Source: CAZEQK01 sp964514395
Lineage (GTDB): Bacteria; Bacillota; Bacilli; Tepidibacillales; Tepidibacillaceae
DNA length: 53,548 bases
NCBI GenBank assembly: GCA_964514395.1
Contig: CAZEQK010000021.1
Coordinates: 1-53,548, forward strand
Reading direction: 5' to 3'
Positions 7,212 to 16,544 of the stretch are shown piece after piece. Position numbers and translations under genes: made by a program. The notes below the pieces were generated by a model that did no database searches, was not told where the DNA came from, and saw only the letters and a list, made by a program, of their open reading frames with translations. How positions within the stretch are numbered: the stretch's first letter is position 1; the number at the start of each line of letters is the position of its first letter.

Positions 7212-9017
7212 ATGAGTGTAATTACAAAAAATAAGGAAGCTTATGCGAAAAGATATGGTGAATATCATATCACCTCTATTGCAGATAACATAGTATCGGA
7301 ACCAGCTAAAAAGGAAGAAGCATATACAGTTAAAATAATGAAGGATAATCATTATTATTATCTTCATAGTAGATATAAACCAATTTTTGAAGCAGAGAGA
7401 ATAGCTGATGAATTATATACAATGGGGAATATGCATATTATAATAGGAAATGGGTTGGGATATCTTGCGAAATCTTTATTATCTAAGTTTGATAAAGAAG
7501 ATTTTCTCCTAATTATTGAACCTTCAGTAGAATTATTTCATAAAAGTATGGAAACGGTGGATTTAACTGATTTATTAAATAACGACCAAGTTATTATTCA
7601 TATAGGAGATATATTAATTGATTTAGAGAAAAAACTTTATAGCATGATTGGCAGTAGATATTTAACTCTTTTTAAGATGTATATATCTGCTAATTACGAT
7701 AAAATCTTTCCGAATAAGGTGTTAGATATTTCCAAGACGGTAAAAGAAGCAGTTTGGTTAAATCGAGTAGTACTTAATACTTTATTTCTTTTTTCAGAGG
7801 AGTGGCATGAAAACTATCTATTAAATATGAAACATGCTATCAAATCAATTCCATTTAATAGCTTTAGGAAACAATTTTCATTACCAGTAATTATTGTTGC
7901 TGCGGGTCCTTCCCTTGAAGAAGAATTGGATTTATTAAAGAGTGTACGTAATCGGGCGTTAATTATTGCTGCTGGTTCAGCAGTTACAACGTTAAAACAT
8001 TATGGGATAAAACCTCATATTGTCGTTTCTTTAGATGGAGGAGAAGCGAATTATAAACATTTTAAAAACATTGATTATGAGGATATACCATTATTTTATA
8101 CACCAATGATTAATCGAAAAATTCTTGATGAATATAAAGGACCAAAGGTTATCTTTCAAATGGAAAATAACAAATTTATAGATTGGTATAATCAAATGAT
8201 AAAATTTGATCCAGGCGAAACCGCTAAAGGGCCATCAGTCGCAAATACAACATTAGATATAGCTTGTAAAATTTCAGATGGACCAATATGCCTTATTGGG
8301 CAAGATTTAGGATATATAGATGGATATTCCCATGCGCCAGGCAATAAGCATAGGAAATTGATTAAACCATCAGTTGATAATAAGCAAAAGGTCGAATTAG
8401 AGGCTAATGATGGCAGTATCATTAATTCCCATTTTTCTTTTTTATCTATGAAAAAATGGTTTGAGCATTACCTGAATACTTCTAAAAATCAAAATATTTA
8501 TAATGCGACAAAACGAGGGGCAAGAATCGAAGGAACAAAAATAATTGATTTTCAGGAATTTATTGATAAATTTTGTTTAACAGAAATGGATATTGATTAC
8601 ATAATTAATAGAATTATTTCTAAATCTAAACATACAGTCAATAAAGAGAGGTTTTATAGTGATATCGAAAGTAATAAAAAAGTAATCCAAGAGATAATAG
8701 AAAATACCTCTGAAGGGAAGAAAATTGCAGAGGAATTATTGAATCGAATTAAAGATAATCCTTTAGATAAGAGTATTACCGGATTTATAGAGCAATTAGA
8801 TTTGTTAGACGAGAAAATGAAATTAGAGGAAATGAAAGATACATTTATGTTTTTTATCATACGACCTCTATTGGTTAAATTAGATACTTGGGATTATGAG
8901 AAAAGTTATGAAAATGATATCGAAGAAATGTTGGATATCGGTAAAAAGAATTATTACCTATATGATAAATTAAATCAGATTGCTAAAAGGTTAAAAGAGA
9001 TTTTTGATAATATATAA
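7212..9017 (+). CDS. Maf-type flagellin glycosyltransferase (DUF115), copy 1
   Basis: A 601-residue motility accessory factor-like protein with the DUF115/MptE-like core. Seen: an N-terminal Rossmann-like segment (HIIIGNGLGYLAKSLL, about residue 76), the AAGPSLEEELDLL motif (about 226) and GQDLGYIDGYSHAPG (about 362). A long helical C-terminal region rich in Lys and Glu follows. Maf proteins are thought to transfer nonulosonic acids such as pseudaminic acid onto flagellin in the cytoplasm before export. The ATG at 7212 has AAGGAG nine bases upstream. A second Maf lies at 9406, divided from this one by a small gene. Confidence 0.85.
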   Translation: MSVITKNKEAYAKRYGEYHITSIADNIVSEPAKKEEAYTVKIMKDNHYYYLHSRYKPIFEAERIADELYTMGNMHIIIGNGLGYLAKSLLSKFDKEDFLLIIEPSVELFHKSMETVDLTDLLNNDQVIIHIGDILIDLEKKLYSMIGSRYLTLFKMYISANYDKIFPNKVLDISKTVKEAVWLNRVVLNTLFLFSEEWHENYLLNMKHAIKSIPFNSFRKQFSLPVIIVAAGPSLEEELDLLKSVRNRALIIAAGSAVTTLKHYGIKPHIVVSLDGGEANYKHFKNIDYEDIPLFYTPMINRKILDEYKGPKVIFQMENNKFIDWYNQMIKFDPGETAKGPSVANTTLDIACKISDGPICLIGQDLGYIDGYSHAPGNKHRKLIKPSVDNKQKVELEANDGSIINSHFSFLSMKKWFEHYLNTSKNQNIYNATKRGARIEGTKIIDFQEFIDKFCLTEMDIDYIINRIISKSKHTVNKERFYSDIESNKKVIQEIIENTSEGKKIAEELLNRIKDNPLDKSITGFIEQLDLLDEKMKLEEMKDTFMFFIIRPLLVKLDTWDYEKSYENDIEEMLDIGKKNYYLYDKLNQIAKRLKEIFDNI

Positions 9018-9030
9018 CTGGAGGATCAAA

Positions 9031-9402
9031 ATGAAACAAGATTTAATAAATCTAGTAGATTCACAAATAAACTATCTACCCAAATTAATACAAGCAACTG
9101 AAGACATAGCAGGGAAGATTCAAGCTGGTCGTGAAGGAGAGGCATTTAGGATATTAAATAACTATTTTGGTGGGATGATGTGGATAATAGATGGGATAAA
9201 GGCTATTCAGAACGCTAAAAATGGTTATTTGAATAATATAGATATAAAACTATTAAATAAGAAGCTAAATGAATTAGAAGAATCCTTTAAAAATGAAGAT
9301 TTTGTTTTATTTTCCGATATTTTAGACTATGAATTAAAAGAGGATTTAACTATATTTTTGGATGAAATAATAAAACTTAAAGAAGAGATGGCAGATGAAT
9401 AA
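9031..9402 (+). CDS. Small helical protein between two maf genes
   Basis: A 123-residue acidic, largely helical protein with no catalytic motif, signal peptide or membrane segment that I can recognise. Features: REGEAFRILNNYFGGMMWII near residues 37-56 and a Glu/Lys-rich C-terminus. The ATG at 9031 is preceded by CTGGAGGATC. It begins 13 bp after the first maf and ends 3 bp before the second, so it is surely co-expressed with both. A chaperone or partner role for Maf or flagellin is conceivable but unproven. Confidence 0.7.
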   Translation: MKQDLINLVDSQINYLPKLIQATEDIAGKIQAGREGEAFRILNNYFGGMMWIIDGIKAIQNAKNGYLNNIDIKLLNKKLNELEESFKNEDFVLFSDILDYELKEDLTIFLDEIIKLKEEMADE

Positions 9403-9405
9403 TTT

Positions 9406-10743
9406 ATGTTTCGAATAAAAGAGACGAAATCGGGAAGCCTAACTTGTTTAGTAATAGATGAAAAGAAAGACTTTTTTCTGCATAGTTCTTATGATCCTCA
9501 GAAGGAAGCGAAAAGATTTATAACCTATCATATGGATGAAATAAAAAACAGGAGTAAAATTATTGTATACGGGTTAGGCTGTGGTTATCATATATTCGAA
9601 TTACTAGAACAAACAAAAAATACATATCAAGAAATAGAGGTTTGGGATTGGAATGTGGAGTTCTATCAATTTATCAAAGATAAAATAGATTTTGAGGAAC
9701 TATTTGGAAATGAAAGAGTTACTATTCATATAACAGATGATAAGACTTTTATATCAAATAAATGGAGAAGTTATAAAAATAATTTCTATCTATTAATTCA
9801 TGAGTCATCATTAAGAATTATACCTAGCCATTTAAATGATTTAAAGGAATTATTGAAAATTTATCAATTAAATACGAAAACCATGCTAAAGGATAGAGGA
9901 ATTTTAGAACAGCACTTTAATATAAATTTTAAAGATAGTAGTTTAAAATATCATTTGCTTATTAATTCTTTAGAGGAAATTCCGATGGTACTAGTTTCTG
10001 CAGGTCCCTCATTAAAGAAGACGATTCCTATTTTAAAAGAAAATGCTAGTAAAGTATTAATAGGTTCAGTTGGTACAGCATTAAAACCATTAGTTCATAA
10101 CGATATAATACCAGATTTTATTATGATGACTGATCCTGCTGATTCTTTACAAGAGCAATTTTTGAATATCAAGCCTACGATTCTTAAAAAAATTCCACTA
10201 TTTTACTTAGCGACAATTTCTCCTAAAGTTATATCTTTATATCAGGGTCCAAAAATAATGCTTTTACAAAAAGGTTTTATTCCTGCAGAAAAAATAGCTA
10301 ATGAAAAAGGGCTACCATTACTTAATACAGGTGGGTCTGTTGCTACCACTTTGTTAGATTGGATGGTCAAGCTAGGGGCTAAGCAGGTTGTTTTTATTGG
10401 ACAAGACCTAGCTTATACAAATAATGAGACACATACAGTTGGGACACACAATTATCGGAAAATAAATGATGTGAAAATGCAGAATCTACAATTTGTAAAA
10501 AATTACTATGAAGATGATAAGGTTTTAACCTCTATGAATTTATTAGTTTATAAAAAGTGGTTTGAAAACTATATTAGAAGAAATGGCAATATAGCATTTT
10601 ATAATGCCACGCAAGGTGGAGCGTTTATAGAGGGATGTATGAATGTTAAATTAGAGGAATATGTACAACTAGTTTCTTCTGACATTGATATAGATTATTT
10701 TCGTACAAAATTCAAAAAAATGGTTAATGAAATAGTCGATTAA
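9406..10743 (+). CDS. Maf-type flagellin glycosyltransferase (DUF115), copy 2
   Basis: A 445-residue second DUF115 protein. Motifs parallel the first copy: IIVYGLGCGYHIFELLEQ (about residue 48), VSAGPSLKKTIPIL (about 198) and FIGQDLAYTNNETHTVG (about 329). It lacks the long helical C-terminal tail of copy 1. Paired Maf proteins may act on different acceptors or donor sugars, but nothing here decides that. No homopolymeric tract for phase variation was seen. The ribosome site is weak (AAGAGATGG), suggesting coupling to the gene ending 3 bp upstream. Confidence 0.85.
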   Translation: MFRIKETKSGSLTCLVIDEKKDFFLHSSYDPQKEAKRFITYHMDEIKNRSKIIVYGLGCGYHIFELLEQTKNTYQEIEVWDWNVEFYQFIKDKIDFEELFGNERVTIHITDDKTFISNKWRSYKNNFYLLIHESSLRIIPSHLNDLKELLKIYQLNTKTMLKDRGILEQHFNINFKDSSLKYHLLINSLEEIPMVLVSAGPSLKKTIPILKENASKVLIGSVGTALKPLVHNDIIPDFIMMTDPADSLQEQFLNIKPTILKKIPLFYLATISPKVISLYQGPKIMLLQKGFIPAEKIANEKGLPLLNTGGSVATTLLDWMVKLGAKQVVFIGQDLAYTNNETHTVGTHNYRKINDVKMQNLQFVKNYYEDDKVLTSMNLLVYKKWFENYIRRNGNIAFYNATQGGAFIEGCMNVKLEEYVQLVSSDIDIDYFRTKFKKMVNEIVD

Positions 10744-10762
10744 TTAAAAGGAGATGGATTCC

Positions 10763-11770
10763 TTGTTTTTTACTGATAAAAGCATTCTAATACTAGGTGG
10801 TACAGGTTCAATAGGCAGGGGGATCTTAAATCATATTCTTAAGGATAATCCAAAGGTAGTAAGAATATTAAGCAGAGATGAATATAAACAATTTGAAATG
10901 CAGAATGAATGGAGAGATATTCATAATTTAAGATTTTTAATAGGTGACGTGAGAGACTACAAACGAATCCTAAGAGCTATGAATGGGATTGATTACGTTT
11001 TTCATGTAGCAGCTATGAAGCATGTTCCCTCTTGTGAGTATAATCCTTTTGAAGCAGTTCAAACCAATATTATAGGGACCAATAATGTGATCCGAGCAGC
11101 CTTAGAAATGAATATAAAAAGAGTTGTATTTACTAGTACAGATAAGGCGATATCTCCTACAAATACATATGGAGCTACAAAGCTAACTGCCGAAAGATTA
11201 GTAGCTGCAGCACATTTTCATAAAGGATCGAATGATACTATTTTTTCAGTTGTTAGATTTGGGAACGTAATGGGTTCAAGGGGCTCTGTGATTCCATTGT
11301 TTAAAAAACAAATTATCGAACAAAGGAAAATTACTGTAACCAATATGGGAATGACAAGATTTATGATGACTTTAACCCAAGCAACCAAACTTACAATAAA
11401 GGCAATGCAAGAGTCAAAGGGTGGCGATATTTTTGTATTGAAAATGCCTGTAATACGATTAAGCGACTTAGCAAAGCTGACCATTGAAGAAACAGCTAAA
11501 AAAAATGAATTGGATAGCAATTCGATTAAGATTGAAGAGATTGGCTTAAGAGTGGGAGAAAAAATGTATGAAGAATTAATGCTTGAAGAAGAGTCAAAAG
11601 GAGCAATTGAATTAAAAGATATGTTTGTTATTCCATCTCCATTTAATAAGAATAATGATAAATATATAGATGGAAAAAGGGCTGTAGTAGGAACCTATAG
11701 TTCCCATAAAGAAAAACCAATTTCAAAAGAAGCATTACGCCTATTGATGATAGAAGAGAAATTAATTTAA
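10763..11770 (+). CDS. pseB: PseB-like UDP-GlcNAc 4,6-dehydratase
   Basis: A 335-residue short-chain dehydrogenase of the PseB/FlaA1 group. Seen: the nucleotide-binding ILGGTGSIGRGIL at the N-terminus, FIGDVRDYKR, AAMKHVPSCEYNPFE, the catalytic TSTDKA and YGATK (Tyr-x3-Lys) motifs, and RFGNVMGSRGSVIPLFKKQI. PseB removes water from and inverts UDP-GlcNAc in the first step of pseudaminic acid synthesis. Start: the TTG at 10763 has AAAAGGAG nine bases upstream; the ATG at 10754 directly abuts the ribosome site and is less likely. It is first in the sugar-synthesis series. A CapD-like dehydratase for another sugar is the alternative. Confidence 0.8.
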   Translation: MFFTDKSILILGGTGSIGRGILNHILKDNPKVVRILSRDEYKQFEMQNEWRDIHNLRFLIGDVRDYKRILRAMNGIDYVFHVAAMKHVPSCEYNPFEAVQTNIIGTNNVIRAALEMNIKRVVFTSTDKAISPTNTYGATKLTAERLVAAAHFHKGSNDTIFSVVRFGNVMGSRGSVIPLFKKQIIEQRKITVTNMGMTRFMMTLTQATKLTIKAMQESKGGDIFVLKMPVIRLSDLAKLTIEETAKKNELDSNSIKIEEIGLRVGEKMYEELMLEEESKGAIELKDMFVIPSPFNKNNDKYIDGKRAVVGTYSSHKEKPISKEALRLLMIEEKLI

Positions 11771-11784
11771 TGGAGGATAGGTCG

Positions 11785-12732
11785 ATGAAAAAAGTTTTGG
11801 TTACTGGTGGTGCCGGCTTTATTGGGCGATGGGTGGTAAAAAAACTATTAAATGATGGGCACCAAGTATGGGCATTAGATAATTTATCGAATGGTCAAAA
11901 GGAAAATGTTATTGAGTTTGAGAATAACAGTAATTTTATGGGGTTAATTGAAGGAGATATTAAAAATAATGAATTAATTGATAAGACTTTTAAACAAAAG
12001 TTTGATATAGTCTATCATTTAGCCGCCAGTATCAATGTACAAGATAGTATCGATGATCCAAAAACAACATTTGAAAATGATACTATAGGAACATTCAATA
12101 TACTGGAGCAATGCAAAAAGTATTCAACAAAACTAGTATTTATGAGCACTTGTATGGTGTATGATCGAGCAAATGATGAAAATGGTATTACAGAAAGACA
12201 TTCAATTAAACCAGCTTCACCCTATGCTGGATCAAAAATAGCAGCAGAAAATATGGTGCTTTCCTATTATTTTGCCTACCAATTACCTACCGTAGTGATT
12301 CGACCATTTAATACATATGGTCCTTTTCAAAAAACAGGAGGTGAAGGTGGAGTAGTTGCCATCTTTATAAAAAATAAATTAAACAATAAAACCATTAATA
12401 TCTATGGAGATGGAACACAAACTAGAGATTTATTATATGTGGAAGATGCAGCAAGGTTTATTATAGAATCAGGATATTCTAACAAGGTAAATGGCGAAAT
12501 TGTGAATGCTGGTTTAGGAAGAGATATTAGTATAAATGATTTAGCAATGTTAATAGTAAAAGATGAAAGTAAAATAAAGCATGTTGAACATATTCATCCA
12601 CAAAGTGAAATACAGAAGCTGTTGTGTAACTACAGTAAGGCTAAAAATTTATTAGATTGGAATCCGACGATTTCATTAGAAGAAGGAATTAAAAGAACAG
12701 AACAATGGATAAAAAATACAAACATGATTTAA
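11785..12732 (+). CDS. NAD-dependent sugar epimerase/dehydratase
   Basis: A 315-residue extended SDR enzyme: GGAGFIGRWVVKKLL for NAD binding, STCMVYDRA, then YAGSK (Tyr-x3-Lys), RPFNTYGPFQ and GDGTQTRDLLYVEDAA, all typical of nucleotide-sugar epimerases and dehydratases. It sits between PseB and PseC homologues, where the standard C. jejuni pathway needs no enzyme. It may make a stereochemical variant of the intermediate or serve a second sugar. Substrate cannot be read from sequence. The ATG at 11785 follows TGGAGGATAG, 14 bp after the pseB stop. Confidence 0.8.
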   Translation: MKKVLVTGGAGFIGRWVVKKLLNDGHQVWALDNLSNGQKENVIEFENNSNFMGLIEGDIKNNELIDKTFKQKFDIVYHLAASINVQDSIDDPKTTFENDTIGTFNILEQCKKYSTKLVFMSTCMVYDRANDENGITERHSIKPASPYAGSKIAAENMVLSYYFAYQLPTVVIRPFNTYGPFQKTGGEGGVVAIFIKNKLNNKTINIYGDGTQTRDLLYVEDAARFIIESGYSNKVNGEIVNAGLGRDISINDLAMLIVKDESKIKHVEHIHPQSEIQKLLCNYSKAKNLLDWNPTISLEEGIKRTEQWIKNTNMI

Positions 12733-12777
12733 GTCAAAATGCCACCTGAATAAATATAACTCTATTAAGGAGAATCG

Positions 12778-13971
12778 ATGATGGATAAACCTGTGATTGA
12801 AAATGGACAACCTATTAGGAATTCTTTTTTACCATATGGTAGGCAATGGATAGATGATGAAGACATTCAGACGGTAATCGAAGTTTTAAAAAGTGACTAT
12901 TTAACTACAGGTCCTTCTATCGAAATTTTCGAAAAAAAATTAGCAGATTATGTTGGCGCAAAATACGCAGTAGCATTTAGTAATGGTACAGCTGCACTTC
13001 ACGGTGCTACTTTTGCAGCAGGAATTGCAAATGGTGATGAGGTGATAACGACACCAATGACCTTTGCTGCGAGTGCGAATTGTATCTTATATCAAAGTGG
13101 TATTCCTTTTTTTGCAGATATTGATAATAAAACCTATAATATTGATCCTAAATTAATTGAAGGATTAATTACAAATAAAACAAAAGCAATCATTCCTGTT
13201 GATTATACAGGACAACCAGCTGATTTAGATGAAATTCTAAGGATAGCAAAAAAACATAACCTAATAGTAATTGAAGATGCTGCCCATGCGTTAGGGGCTA
13301 CTTATAAAGGTAGGAAAATAGGATCAATATCTGACATGACGATGTTTAGTTTCCACCCTGTTAAGCATATTACAACTGGAGAAGGTGGAGTCATTACAAC
13401 AAATAATAAAGCATACTATGATCGACTTATTCAGTTTAGAACTCATGGCATTACAAGAAATCCTTCTGACTTAATTGCTAACCATGGACCTTGGTATTAT
13501 GAGATGAAATATCTTGGTTATAATTATCGGATGACGGATATTCAAGCCGCTTTAGGGATTAGTCAATTAGATAAATTAAAAGGATTTATTGAAACACGCA
13601 AGAAATATGTAAAAATGTATAATGATGCTTTTTCAAAAATGAAAGAACTTACTATTCCATATCAATCTACTGATAGCGATTCGAGCTGGCACTTATATAT
13701 TATCCGTTTAAATACAATTAAATTAAAGGTTGGTAGGAAAAAAATATTTGAAGCATTACTTAAGGAGAACATAGGCGTTAATGTTCATTATATTCCTGTT
13801 TACTTTCACCCATATTATCAGGACCTTGGATATGAACAGGGTTTATGTCCACGGGCAGAAAGTCATTATGAACAAATTATTACCATACCATTGTTTCCAA
13901 AAATGACTGAGAAGGATGTAGATGATGTGATCGAGGCAGTTAAAAAAGTGATATATTTTTATAAGAAGTAG
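12778..13971 (+). CDS. pseC: PseC-like UDP-4-keto-sugar aminotransferase
   Basis: A 397-residue PLP-dependent DegT/DnrJ/EryC1/StrS-family aminotransferase. Seen: GPSIEIFEKKLADYVGAKYA, FSNGTAALHGA, EDAAHALGATYKG and the PLP lysine in FHPVKHITTGEGG (about residue 196). The HPVKHITTGEGG signature is typical of PseC, which converts the 4-keto product of PseB to the 4-amino sugar. Two ATGs (12778, 12781) follow AAGGAG. Its final residues (EKDVDDVIEAVKKVIYFY) are echoed in the small chimeric reading frame at 16402-16536, evidence for a lost second pseC. Confidence 0.85.
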   Translation: MMDKPVIENGQPIRNSFLPYGRQWIDDEDIQTVIEVLKSDYLTTGPSIEIFEKKLADYVGAKYAVAFSNGTAALHGATFAAGIANGDEVITTPMTFAASANCILYQSGIPFFADIDNKTYNIDPKLIEGLITNKTKAIIPVDYTGQPADLDEILRIAKKHNLIVIEDAAHALGATYKGRKIGSISDMTMFSFHPVKHITTGEGGVITTNNKAYYDRLIQFRTHGITRNPSDLIANHGPWYYEMKYLGYNYRMTDIQAALGISQLDKLKGFIETRKKYVKMYNDAFSKMKELTIPYQSTDSDSSWHLYIIRLNTIKLKVGRKKIFEALLKENIGVNVHYIPVYFHPYYQDLGYEQGLCPRAESHYEQIITIPLFPKMTEKDVDDVIEAVKKVIYFYKK

Positions 13972-13980
13972 GTGTAGATA

Positions 13981-14695
13981 ATGAAAATAGTTTGCAATTA
14001 TACAGGCTAGAATGACATCTACTAGACTACCAGGAAAGGTCTTGAAAGAGATTCTTGGTAAGCCTTTATTATAATATCAAGTAGAAAGAGTGAAACGTTC
14101 GGAATGGATTGATGAAATAATCATTGCAACCACAACAAATAAAACGGATGATCCAATTATAAATTTTTGCGACAAATTAGGATTAAAATATTTTAGGGGT
14201 TCTGAAGAAGATGTACTAGAAAGATTTTATTATACTGCTATGTATAATAATGCTGATGTCATTATTAGACTAACATCCGATTGCCCTCTTATTGATCCTA
14301 AGGAAATAGATAAAGTAATCAGTGTTTATATAAAATCACCAAACTATGATTATGTTTCTAATACCTTAGTTCGTAGTTATCCACGAGGATTAGATACTGA
14401 AATATTTTCTTTTCTTTCTCTTAAAAAAGCTCATGTAGAAGCGAAAAAAAACTTTGAAAGAGAGCATGTCACTCCTTATTTGTATAAAACAAATAAGTTT
14501 TTAGTTGGGAATGTAACATATGAGAAGGATGTTAGTAATTATCGTTGGACAGTAGATACGAATGAGGATTTTGAACTTATAAAAAAAATAATAGAAAATA
14601 TCTATCCTCAAAATGAATTATTTTCACTAGAAGATTTATTAGAATTAATGATTAAATTTCCGAAATGGACAAATATTAATAATCATATTGAATAA
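13981..14695 (+). pseudogene. Broken SpsF-type cytidylyltransferase, copy 1
   Basis: The sequence is a close relative of the intact gene at 16545-17282, but has two lesions. An extra T at 13990-13993 shifts the frame after the fourth codon (GTTTGCAATT where GTTGCAATT is expected). In the restored frame a TAA at 14072-14074 replaces the Ala codon of the LLAYQ motif. Downstream the frame is open to 14695 and keeps RGSEEDVLERFY, IIRLTSDCPLIDP and REHVTPYLY. SpsF-like proteins activate nonulosonic acids with CMP. An internal start could give only an enzyme lacking the nucleotide-binding N-terminus. Confidence 0.85.
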
Positions 14696-14715
14696 AAAAA
14701 ATTAGGTGAATAATC

Positions 14716-15840
14716 ATGAGAGAAGAGAGAGTAAAAGGTATGGAAGTATTTATTAGGGTAGATGCTTCGATTATCATTGGTACAGGTCATGTGATGAGAA
14801 CATTAACGATTGCTGAAGAATTAAAAGAGAATGGCGCAAAAGTTTCTTTTATTTGTCGTGAGTTACCTGGCAATCTATGTGACTTTATTGAAGATAAAGG
14901 ATATATTGTTTTTAGATTACCAGTGAAAAAGATATTCGATATTCTTAATAATGATCAATCTTATATTCATTGGTTAGGTAGTTCAATGGAACAGGATGTA
15001 GAGGATACTATTCATATTTTAGAAAAAAATCATGATATAGATTGGCTTATTGTCGATCACTATGCCATCGATAAAAGCTGGGAAACAAAAGTAAAAAAAC
15101 ACACAAAAAAAGTTGTAGTTATTGATGATTTAGCAAATAGAGAGCATGATAGTGATATATTATTAGATCAAAATCTATATCCTAATTTAGGTAATAGATA
15201 TGATAATTTAGTACCTAATAACTGTATTAAACTTTTAGGTCCGCAATTTGCTTTGCTACGCAAGGAATTTAAATTAGCAAAGTCATCTTTAAAAAAACGA
15301 GATGGAAGAGTAAATCGAATCTTAATCTTTTTTGGCGGATCTGATCCCACTAATTCAACAGAAAAAGCAATTAAAGCCATTCAATTAATGGGAGAAAAAA
15401 GAAATAACATAGCGGTTGATGTCATTGTTGGTCAATCTAATCCAAATAAAGAAAATATAAAACAATTATGCGAAATATCGGCTAATTTTAACTATTATTG
15501 TCAAGTAGAAAATATCGCAGATCTTATTGTAAATGCTGACTTAGCAATAGGTGCTGGTGGAAGTTCTACTTGGGAAAGATGTTATTTAGGGTTACCATCA
15601 ATAACAATGATATTAGCTGAAAATCAATTTGACGTAACAGAGGAAGTAGCTAGTAAAGAGGCAGTCATTAATCTAGGATATGATAACAAAGTAACCATAG
15701 AAAAGCTCTCCGATACGTTGTATAGATTGATTCAAAATCCTGCATTAATATCAAAAATGAGTGAAAACGGATTAGAATTGATGGATAATCATTCTGATGA
15801 GTTGAAAAGTTTGTTAGATATTATGATGGAGGCTATTTAA
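14716..15840 (+). CDS. pseG: PseG-like UDP-sugar hydrolase
   Basis: A 374-residue GT-B fold protein of the PseG family. N-terminus: MEVFIRVDASIIIGTGHVMR after eight extra residues. Later: GPQFALLRKEF, ILIFFGGSDPTN and LAIGAGGSSTWERCYLGLPS. PseG cleaves UDP from the 2,4-diacetamido-altrose intermediate, feeding PseI. It appears intact. The start may be 14716 or the ATG at 14740, which gives the usual family N-terminus; neither has a strong ribosome site. It lies between two pseudogenes and ends directly before the pseH start. Confidence 0.85.
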   Translation: MREERVKGMEVFIRVDASIIIGTGHVMRTLTIAEELKENGAKVSFICRELPGNLCDFIEDKGYIVFRLPVKKIFDILNNDQSYIHWLGSSMEQDVEDTIHILEKNHDIDWLIVDHYAIDKSWETKVKKHTKKVVVIDDLANREHDSDILLDQNLYPNLGNRYDNLVPNNCIKLLGPQFALLRKEFKLAKSSLKKRDGRVNRILIFFGGSDPTNSTEKAIKAIQLMGEKRNNIAVDVIVGQSNPNKENIKQLCEISANFNYYCQVENIADLIVNADLAIGAGGSSTWERCYLGLPSITMILAENQFDVTEEVASKEAVINLGYDNKVTIEKLSDTLYRLIQNPALISKMSENGLELMDNHSDELKSLLDIMMEAI

Positions 15841-16380
15841 ATGGAGAATTATGAATTACGAGAAATAAAGGAATCTGATTTGGAAAGAGTATTAACATGG
15901 TGGAACTCTGAAAGAATTAGTCAATTTATGTATACAGATGCCCTCATTTCAAGTGATGAACACCAAGCTTGGTTTCATAGAATGAAAAGTGATATAAATA
16001 CATCCTTTCATATTTTCGAAGTAAATGATACTCCTGTAGGTGTTATTCATTTTTATCAAATAGATAGAAAAAATAATAAATGCATGTAGGGATTTTATTT
16101 GGGAGAAGAGGATTTACCTAAGGGCACGGGATTAATGATGGGATATTTTGGTCTCACCTATACTTTTGAAAAATTATCTATACATAAAATAGTTGGTGAA
16201 GCATTTGGCTTTAATCAAGCCAGTATAAAATTTCATAAAAAATTAGGTTTTTCACAGGAAGGTATATTAATGAAACATATTCTTAAAAATGGTCATTACG
16301 AAGATATCATTAGTTTTGCAACTTTTAAAGAAGACTGGACAAATAACAAACTACGTCTAAAAGAGTTTTTAAATATCTGA
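15841..16380 (+). pseudogene. pseH: PseH-like N-acetyltransferase interrupted by TAG
   Basis: A 179-codon GNAT-family reading frame resembling PseH, which acetylates the 4-amino group made by PseC. The frame is continuous except for TAG at 16087-16089, at the Trp of the expected WGFYL motif (TGG to TAG). Before it: YELREIKESDLERVLTWWNS and PVGVIHFYQID. After it: LPKGTGLMMGYFGLTYTFEK and HKKLGFSQEGI. The acetyl-CoA site is in the second half, so neither part alone should be active. There is no other frameshift, suggesting recent loss, a sequencing error, or suppression. Confidence 0.85.
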
Positions 16381-16401
16381 TGATGATAAGGAGAAAGAAT
16401 T

Positions 16402-16536
16402 ATGAGGGATATAACGATAGCAGGTAGAAGAATAGGTAAAAATGATAAGCCTTTCATTGTGGCTGAAATGTCAGCAGAGGATGTTAAGGACGTAATTCAT
16501 GCCGTTCAAAAAGTTATTAAATTTTATGCAGGGTAG
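16402..16536 (+). pseudogene. 44-codon pseI/pseC chimera (deletion scar)
   Basis: An ATG with AAGGAGAAAG upstream opens a 44-codon frame. Residues 2-24 (RDITIAGRRIGKNDKPF then IVAEMS) match the N-terminus of PseI/NeuB synthases; compare the intact gene at 22176, with ITIKDKKIGKEYPPF then IVAEMS. Residues 25-44 (AEDVKDVIHAVQKVIKFYAG) match the very C-terminus of PseC. The likely origin is deletion between a pseI and a second pseC, perhaps at short shared sequence around ATGTCA. It probably has no function. It lies 8 bp before the intact cytidylyltransferase. Confidence 0.8.
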
Positions 16537-16544
16537 GGAATAAA

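Noticed and set aside
7212..10743. Phase-variable homopolymer tracts in the maf genes, as in Campylobacter
   Set aside because: No long poly-G or poly-C run is present in either gene.
16087..16089. TAG in pseH as programmed read-through or pyrrolysine coding
   Set aside because: The TAG replaces a conserved Trp by a single base change, neighbouring frames carry other lesions, and no stem or pyl gene is visible.
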